The notes under the pieces: model-generated | Database searches by the model: none | Seen by the model: only the letters and a program-made list of their open reading frames with translations | What the model was told of the DNA's origin: nothing | Origin: Alisma plantago-aquatica | Lineage: Eukaryota > Streptophyta > Magnoliopsida > Alismatales > Alismataceae | NCBI GenBank assembly: GCA_963693085.1 | Contig: OY856409.1 | Coordinates: forward strand, 506,281,803 to 506,345,802 | Length of the DNA: 64,000 bases | Reading direction: 5' to 3' | Shown: positions 57,626-64,000 of the stretch, piece by piece | How positions within the stretch are numbered: position 1 is the stretch's first letter | Layout: the number at the start of each line of letters is the position of its first letter | Position numbers and translations under genes: made by a program

Positions 57626-58513
57626 AGGGTCAAGTAGCTCTCATTCGGTACATATCTACGTGTCAATGAAGATATGTAGTCTTCCAAAGAGAGAATCTTA
57701 CTCAACCTCATGAAACGTGCATCTAAAACTAACAAGCGAGTGATAATTATCAAATCGAATAGTGTCTCTGTAGGCCTAGTCTCCTATTCGGATAACCTAG
57801 CTATGAGAAGTGCGGGAATATTGCAACGCCAGCCATTCCCGATCAAATGGTCACATGCTTTACATCATTCCCCTCGCAAAGTGTGTTCCTCGACTTACCA
57901 AGGTTACTTCCATACAGATGGAAGTGCAACGGATGATAGTGAGTTTACTCCACTCTTTGAGATACACTCCTAGACACCGAAACGGATGCGTGGTGGATAC
58001 ACACACAAGAAACCAACACTAAATCGGTATTCGAGTCTTGAGAGCGGTCATAGACAAACCACAACAAAAGACAATAGATGCATACAAGAACGTGGCCATC
58101 ATTCAAGCATGTATGAAACGATTTAGTATTAAAACAAAAGGATAACATCTTTTCAGTACAAAGTACAAAACATGGGCAGCGGGGCTAGTCCCCGCACCCC
58201 AGTGGATGGAACTACTCGCTCCTCATAGAGGGAACAACAAAGGAAGAGGCAAGAAGAGATAGAAAGAACATCATCTCCACTGAGGAGAGAAGGTTGAACC
58301 CTTGGTGGAGAGAGCAACGATCTTCACCCTTCGTGGCTTGCTTGATGACGGATCTTCTCCTCTCACCTTCTTTGTTGATGAGAGAGAAGGTAGCTTTGCA
58401 ATGGAACGTGAGTCTCAGACCGGAAGCCTCGGGCGGTGGATGGAGTTGTTCTGGTAGTGGAGAGACAGCCTCTGGACGTCTGGACTCTCCTCAGGGATGG
58501 CCCTTGAGGTCTT

Positions 58514-58520
58514 ATTTATA
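58514..58520 (-). promoter_or_regulatory. Probable TATA box of the Tat-like LTR
   Basis: The minus strand reads CCTATAAATAAGAC, only 15 bp downstream (in LTR direction) of the palindromic minisatellite. Transcription should start near 58485. Confidence 0.65.
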
Positions 58521-58534
58521 GGCCTTGAGTGAGG

Positions 58535-58998
58535 TCAAACGGTCTGGAGACCATTTGGGTTCAAACGGTCTTGAGACCGTTTGGCGTCAAACGGTCTTGA
58601 GATCGTTTGGCGTCAAACGGTCTTGAGACCGTTTGGCGTCAAACGGTTTTGAGATCGTTTGGCGTCAAACGGTCTTGGGACCGTTTGAACTCTGTGCGGT
58701 CTTGGGACCGTTTGAACTCCATGCGGTCTTGGGACCGTTTGGCTTCATGCGGTCTCGGGACCGTTTGGCTTTATGCGGTCTTGGGACCGTTTGAACTCCA
58801 TGCGGTCTTGGGACCGTTTGGCTTCATGCGGTCTCGGGACCGTTTGAACTCCATGCGGTCTTGGGACCGTTTGGCTTCATGCGGTCTCGGGACCGTTTGA
58901 ACTCCATGCGGTCTTGGGACCGTTTGGCTTCATGCGGTCTCGGGACCATTTGAACTCCATGCGGTCTTGGGACCGTTTGGCTTCATGCGGTCTTGAGG
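58535..58998. repeat. Palindromic 26/27 bp minisatellite in the LTR U3, about 17 copies
   Basis: Six 26 bp units of the type TCAAACGGTCTTGAGACCGTTTGGCG lie next to the TATA box (starts 58535, 58561, 58587, 58613, 58639, 58665). About eleven more units of the type ATGCGGTCTTGGGACCGTTT follow, ending alternately GAACTCC or GGCTTC, so the outer part is mostly a 53 bp dimer. The inner units hold the perfect inverted repeat AAACGGTCT/AGACCGTTT. The 97-codon frame here (58607-58900) is just the repeat read through and not a gene. Position and palindromy suggest a protein-binding enhancer array. Confidence 0.95.
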
Positions 58999-59178
58999 TT
59001 GGTTTATTCTTTTATGATTTTTTTGTGCTTTTTCTGCAAGTGTAAAAGGAAAAAGTTAGTTTGATGATGTATTTACAAAAAAGGGGTAAAATTAGGTTTA
59101 TGTACCGAATAAACGTAAAAAGAGTATGGAAAACTAAAGAAAAAGACTAAGATAAACTACTGAAATAGGAGGTTATCA

Positions 59179-59215
59179 CCCCCCCCCTAACTTAGAGTCT
59201 AGCTTGTCCTCAAGT
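59179..59215 (-). other. Polypurine tract and pre-LTR signature of the Tat-like element
   Basis: The minus strand reads GGACAAGCTAGACTC, TAAGTTA and a run of nine or ten G directly before TGATAACC. GAGGACAAGC plus a G-rich tract before the LTR is a recurring mark of Tat/Athila-type gypsy elements. Confidence 0.7.
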
Positions 59216-60337
59216 TAGATAGAGCTGAGACATGAAATGGCGAGGCGATCTTAATTAGGGTCTCCATACTCTTGCTTCAATTCTTGACCTGAGTTCCCCA
59301 GGGGTCATATCGAGGCTTATTGCATGCCTTGATTCTTTTGGATTTCGAGAGTTGCTTGGATCTCAGGGTTTTTCCGTATCTCAAAATTTGCCTTGGGACC
59401 ACATTTATTTTGTGCATGCCGTTGACTCTAATCAACTTTATACCTCTCTGGAAACCTACTGGAAGCTAGAGAGGGTATGAGGGTTGGCTAAAGGCTTTGA
59501 AGTGTAGCTCCCCTTTGAGTGGGTGAGGGGCTGTCTATGCTTTTTAGGATCTCACTACCGGGCATGACACATCTGCCTTTATGAGGGCAGCTGAATGTAC
59601 CGGCCGGGCAAGTCCTTTATGAGCCTTTTCATATACTTGGAACTTTTAGGGTTTCACTACCGGACGCGACACATCTGCCTTTGTGAGGGCAGCGGAATGT
59701 GCCGGCCGGGTGAGCCCTTTATCAGTTCTTCATATAGGTCCTTATGCGTGGCACAACTCTCATGATTTTATTCGTCTCTCTGGCTTTTATTCAAAACTCA
59801 CAGGCTTGGGTTTTGGAATGAGGATTTATTTTGGGCGGCCAAGCCTCTTTTATATTGAAGAGAGGAAAGTTGTTCTTAAAGTTTTTCAGCATGCACTTAT
59901 TTGGTTTGTGGTCCACTTGCAGAACTTTTTGATTCGGAAGTTGCCTAATTTCCCTCTCATCCTCGAGATCTCGGCTTATTTCTGCCCTGATTTTGACCTG
60001 TGGAGAGTCAGATAAAGAATTGAAGCAAAAATACGGGATCCATAGTAGGTGGAAATTGATAAATCGCCATTTGATGTCTGAGTGCTATTTACTTGCAGAG
60101 ACTAACATGATTCTAGGGTTAGTTGAGGTGATTATTTTTGAAAAAGAATTGTGAAAAGAATTAAGACTTAAAGAATTGTAAAAAAAATTTTAAGAATGAA
60201 GAAATGTATGGAAAAAGGAAGTATAGAAGTTGATACCTAGCCCTTGTCTAATGTATCCCTCCCCTAACTTATCACACACTCTGTCCCCAGAGTGGCAAAG
60301 TGATAGGTTGAGAAATCATTAGAACAAGGGCTGCAGG
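59216..60337 (-). other. 3' untranslated region of the Tat-like element
   Basis: No coding content on the element strand apart from short chance frames. A second CCCTCCCCTAACTTATCACAC segment (60250-60270) resembles the pre-LTR segment and may be a relic of an earlier LTR junction. The 110-codon plus-strand frame at 59683-60015 is not supported by any motif. Confidence 0.55.
59543..59745. repeat. 102 bp tandem duplication in the element 3' region
   Basis: The units begin TTTAGGATCTCACTACCGGG (59543) and TTTAGGGTTTCACTACCGGA (59645). Both contain ACATCTGCCTTTRTGAGGGC with an inverted CTGCC...GGCAG core, and a GCCGGCCGGG segment. Copies are about 85 percent alike by eye. It lies in the untranslated stretch between the Ulp1 frame and the polypurine tract. 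Confidence 0.8.
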
Positions 60338-63300
60338 TTAGGGTAGATTTTCGTTTGCCCCTGGAGAACGGAGTAGTGTAGATGCGAACTGCCCACGTAA
60401 GGCGTGGTAGTCCATGTCAGTCATTTCCTCCACTGGTCTTTGGAGAACGATTATGGTGTACATCCAGTAGAGGATGTGGAAGCCGCAGTCGTTGGATTGT
60501 CGTATTTGCTGGGGGCATTTGTGGCAGAAGGTGGGGCGATTGAAGTGTTCCTTGATGTATGCCTTAGTGTGTTGACTCAGAAGCTCTATTAATTTCGTAG
60601 CGCACTCTTTTGCCGTTTCTTCTGTTGGCGTCTTGGGCGTTACGACGTAGTGTCGTTGTCGGGCGTTGAACTGGCTGTTGGAACTGTTGTATATTGTAGT
60701 TGTTCCGTCTTGGAGGTTAGTTTCCAGAAGAATCCAGTGCCCTTGATGCAGGATTGGTAACATAATGAACTTCGGTGTTGTATGTTGGAGATATGCGATC
60801 AACGCTTCCGTTGTGCCGAAGTTTTTGAGTTTGAGTAGATCATCCTTCATGTATGGGGACGCCATGTATGTATCTGGATTATGTTGGCCAATCTGAGACT
60901 GGTAAGCTATCATGAGACTGACAGAAAGTTGCCCCTTATCTTGCAAGGTCTCTCGCAGTGAATCGGCCATCACGATAATGTCTTGAGACATGAATACTAT
61001 GTCATCTTTTTCTGCGGAGAGATTCGCCATGATGATGCGCATTTCAAGGTCGGTGAGACCTTTGCAAGAATCGCGATCAAAATTAGGAAAAGTTGGTTTA
61101 GTGGTGTAAGCTGGATCGTTCTTGCTGGTGTCTTCTTCTGGCGACTTGTGTTGTTCAGACTCTTTCAGAATTTGGCGGAAAGGTCGCCGTTGTCGACGTT
61201 GTACAGCTGAATAGATATACCTTGGAACATCATCTGGTGACATAGTCGGATCGTTGAAATATCTTCTGTCACAGATGAGCTCCATGGCGTAGCGTCCTCG
61301 TAACTAATGGAAGTCTTCAGCTGCCAAATCGGTGAAAGGAATTTCTTGGTTCAGCGCTTGGATATGTCAGATGGTGTAGAAAGCGTTGTCCCCAGATCCC
61401 GTGGTGGCTTGAACTGGAGGGTTAATGATTCTGAACCAGGGTTGGCTCCAGTCTTGACGAAGAGATGGGCGTACAGCCCAGATTACTTTGAGCAGCCGGA
61501 AGGGTATACACCGGGCTTCACCTGCTGCGTCTCCGACGAAGTTTATTATGCCGGCTGGTAGCTCGGCGTTATTGAAGTTGTAAACTTTAGCGTCCCTTGC
61601 TTCGGTATCCACTATCATAAAAAGCCAGTGGTCCGAGACTTGGAATGGCATTGTGATATAGCGTGCCCGACGCGCTAAACCGGCACGCAGCCGCTCAATC
61701 GACCGCGCGCGCAAGCTTTTGTGTAAAAGGCCAAAAGACAATGCGGGTGAAGCGTTGAAGGTTGGTTGTATCCACTGTTTACTTCTATAGATTTCTATAC
61801 AGTTGGCGAGGAGGACACAGAAGATTGGCATTGGCATCGTAGACCGGGGTCGGAGGATGCAACGAAAATTTTCACGTGTCAACGTACGCCTGGTTTTTGT
61901 ATTATTGTAAACTATGTCATCTCCCGCTTTTGCATCGTCTACTATAGTGTTCAGGATGAAGATGTCCTGAGCATCTAAAGTAGAGATGGTTGTCGTATCA
62001 AGATCGTGCATTTTTTGTGGGAGAGGAGGTGGCGGGGGGAGGTCTTGTAGTGGAGGGGAGGCGTGCTGTTCGATGGCCTCTTCATGACCTTTGAGGTTGT
62101 CGTCTAGATCGGAGGCGGAGTCAAGATCTGCGTCAGTATCTAGACTCACTCGGTCTGCCTCGTCTAGGTAAGGGGGGGAATGTGTTGAGGAGGGGAGAGA
62201 AGCTTTTGGTGAGGTAGCGTTGGCTCCTAGTATGCATTGTTGGAGCTCAGCGAAGGCCGCATCCTTGGCAGCTTCCCCCATTGACCCCATAGCGGAGTAA
62301 TCAAAGAATTGGTCCCCGTAAGAGATGTTTACGTTGTCATGCTGTGGGGACTTGGGGTGGTAGTCACTTTCCTGGTGACCTTTGTCAAACCCTTTATGGG
62401 AGGGTCCTGCTGCGTTCCCGGGGTCTTCACCGTCATCGTGCTTGTCTCCTGAAGATGTGTCTTTATTGGAGTCAGCAGATGAATCGGATTCGTCTTCTTC
62501 TTCTTCATCATCATCGTCGTTGTCGTCCGCAGCTTCGTCGGTTGTCTTCTTTTTAGTCGACTTTTTGCACCGCCGGTGAGTGGCTTGTAGCTCATCGAAA
62601 GCCACTTGCAGATGCTCGTGTTTCTCGAGCAGTGCGTCGTGGGCTTCTTTGAGATCTGTGTATCTGCCCTCGGCAGAGAGGAGGCGTGCTGTCAGATCTG
62701 TGACTTGGGCACGTAGTTGTTATGTTTCATTGATATTAGCTTCCTCTTGATGATGATGGAGCTGCGTGATTGTTTCGTTGATGGAAACCAGGCGCGTGCT
62801 TAGCTCTTCTTGATTCTGCTCAAGCTTGCGGAGATTCCCTTGCAGAGGGTGAGTCTGGTTAGAGATCTCATCGACTTTTCTTGTCGTAGCTTCTTGCTGG
62901 CGCGTTGCCCCAAGGATCAGGTCTGGCAGGTTGTTGGTGTGGCTGTTGATATGCTCAACTTGCTTAGCCACTTCATCCTGTCGTTGCTGGATGCCTTGTA
63001 GGACGACAGGAAGAGCTCGGTGTTGGTTGTCGATCCTGGTTACCTGTTTAGATAAATCATGTACACAAGAAAAAATAGAATGTAATAGGTTAGAAGGATC
63101 GGTGAGGAGGTTTCAGACAGCGTCAAATTGACAGCCGAATTCCTCACCGATGTTAGTAAGGGGGGCCTCAGAGGCGGAAGGGTGATGTGGCTGGGGCCTA
63201 TGTGGGATGGTGGTAGTGTCTTGCGGAAGAGACACTGATGATGGCCCGAACTGCGTAGTTACTGTTGATGAAGTCACCAGCGGTGTCGGGGTGGTGGCGG

Positions 63301-64000
63301 ATGTGAAGAGTGGTGGTATTTGTGGCGAAAAAGGTGGCACTGATGATGAAGGGGTGGGAACTGTGGATGTGAATGGAAAGGTGGTGAAGTCGGGCATGGA
63401 GGTGGAGAAAGGGAAGCCCGATGTTAGGGTGGGTGAAAAGGTGGATGCGAATGCTGGCGTGGATAAGGGGAGGAAAGTAGTGGTGGGGGCAGCGGAGAGC
63501 TGCTCATTTAGACCCTGGATGAAAGAGTCAAATGAGGAAGTTGTTAAGATTTCATCGTTGAACCGCTCGTCCTCCGGGTTTGGGCGGGACGTTGGTGTCC
63601 CCGACAGCTGTTGGGCCTTCAGCAACCTCCTAGAAGGTCGTTTGACAGGGATTTTTGTAGATCGAGCTGTCGGGGCTGTGATGCTCGTTTCAGTTGGGCC
63701 CGCAGTTTGTTTCTTTGCAGCGGGTGTGACCGAAGCTAGTAGATGAGTAAGCTCCTCGTCAGAAAAGAGGAGCTGTTTCATATCATAGTGTGCTAGCTCC
63801 GGTAACGGAAGGAGGGTTCTTGATGACTTAACCATCGGGCAGAATACATAGTGTAACTTTCCATCCTTTTCTTTGATTATAAACGAATTTTTCAAAGATT
63901 GTTCATTTGTAAGGATGTCGCCCTTTATTTGCGTGCATTGGGGTAATAGCCTGTCCATCTTAAAAAATTTAATTATGGATGTGACATGGCCCCCCAAACA
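60338..64000 (-). pseudogene. Double Ulp1/C48-like protease frame, four in-frame stops (partial at the right edge)
   Basis: One uninterrupted register of about 1220 codons runs from the right edge to 60338, broken by TGA (63113-63115), TAA (62720-62722), TGA (61367-61369) and TAG (61304-61306) with no frameshift. In order it has a GGHVTSIIKFFKMD-like N-terminal domain, a basic PVKRPSRR patch, a Pro/Thr/Ser-rich stretch (about 63560-63150), a coiled coil (63110-62610), an acidic run (62570-62480), then two Ulp1-like folds. Domain 1 has DHWLFMIVDT (about 61620) but SGDNAFYTI where DCG is expected (Asn codon 61385-61387), so its catalytic Cys is gone. Domain 2 has GHWILLE (about 60735) and QSNDCGFHILYW with Cys at 60485-60487. 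Both have YN where YD is usual. C48 proteases cut SUMO-like tails. Such domains are known in MULE and CACTA cargo genes. Confidence 0.75.

Larger units (their letters stand above)
57103..59178 (-). repeat. 3' LTR of the Tat-like element (about 2076 bp)
   Basis: The start (TGATAACCTCC, minus) is well fixed by the polypurine tract. The end at 57103 is chosen because it gives a TGAT...ATCA palindromic terminus and coincides with loss of LINE sequence; it could be off by tens of bases. The LTR contains the minisatellite, a TATA box, a threefold 54-55 bp repeat and an 8 bp hairpin (CTTGTTGCAAGCAACAAG at about 57217). Confidence 0.65.
57103..64000 (-). mobile_element. Tat-like Ty3/gypsy element carrying a double-Ulp1 frame (3' part; runs off the edge)
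   Basis: On the minus strand the order is a long coding frame (64000 to 60338), about 1.1 kb of untranslated DNA, the segment CTTGAGGACAAGCTAGACTC, a G-rich polypurine tract, then an LTR starting TGATAACC at 59178 and ending near GACATCA at 57103. The GAGGACAAGC...TTAGGGGGG...TGATAA signature is typical of the 3' end of Tat/Ogre- and Athila-type elements. Gag and pol should lie to the right, beyond the window. The element interrupts the LINE after ORF1. The 5 bp GGATT (57098-57102) is the predicted target duplication. An alternative is a Ulp1-bearing MULE next to an unrelated LTR, but no MULE end is visible. Confidence 0.65.

Noticed and set aside
58607..58900. 97-codon plus-strand frame of repeated SWDRLNSMR/LGPFELHAV words
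   Set aside because: It is the 26/27 bp minisatellite read as protein; the repeat explains it fully.
58535..58998. CRISPR-like array of short palindromic repeats
   Set aside because: Units are directly adjacent with no unique spacers, the context is a plant LTR, and there are no cas genes.
59683..60015. 110-codon plus-strand frame downstream of the Ulp1 frame
   Set aside because: No motif, opposite to the element strand, and partly inside the 102 bp duplication.
63207..63746. 179-codon plus-strand Val/Gly-rich frame
   Set aside because: Shadow of the Pro/Thr/Ser-rich region of the Ulp1 frame.

Overview
This is nuclear DNA of a flowering plant (species not determinable from the sequence). 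I found no convincing host gene. Almost everything that can be identified is a transposable element or a relic of one: Ty3/gypsy and Ty1/copia LTR retrotransposons with tRNA-iMet-type primer sites, a CACTA terminus, a hAT-type MITE, SINE-like insertions, LINE sequence and a Tat-like element. The background is AT-rich. Most old coding frames are broken by stop codons of the kind produced by C-to-T decay.

Left part (1-10769). Positions 1431-6091 hold the 3' end of a decayed plus-strand Ty3/gypsy element of Tekay/Del type: integrase remnants, polypurine tract and a 3.37 kb LTR. Next comes a piece of a CACTA transposon that ends at 7396 and carries a series of paired GGCGTCAGTT-like motifs. Positions 7397-10769 are AT-rich and mostly unassigned.

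Middle (10770-45868). This is one old minus-strand Ty1/copia element of about 9.2 kb, split by four later insertions that can be removed exactly because each has a target-site duplication. They are a tRNA-derived SINE (13231-13402, 10 bp TSD) in the RNase H region; a gag-only copia derivative (17844-24271, TSD AGACT) in the internal region; and two insertions in the 5' LTR, namely an 8.5 kb element with 3.3 kb LTRs around 1.9 kb of noncoding DNA (25172-33675, TSD CTTTC) and a full-length 10.8 kb Tekay-type chromovirus (34636-45440, TSD CTATG). With the two LTR insertions removed, the interrupted 5' LTR is 2051 bp, against 2062 bp for its intact partner.

Right part (45869-64000). AT-rich spacer contains a reverse-oriented SINE-like element with a 19 bp TSD, a 554 bp hAT-type MITE, and an 883 bp poly(A)-tailed GC-rich retroposon. 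A plus-strand L1-type LINE with an open ORF1 (DUF4283 plus CCHC knuckle) begins near 55.7 kb and is cut at 57103 by the LTR of a minus-strand Tat-like Ty3/gypsy element that runs off the right edge. Its U3 carries about 17 palindromic 26/27 bp repeats beginning 15 bp from a TATA box. Just inside its 3' end lies a frame of about 1220 codons with two successive Ulp1/C48-like protease domains. The first domain has lost its catalytic cysteine and the second keeps it. The frame has four in-frame stops and no frameshift. This double-Ulp1 cargo of an LTR element is the most unusual object in the window.
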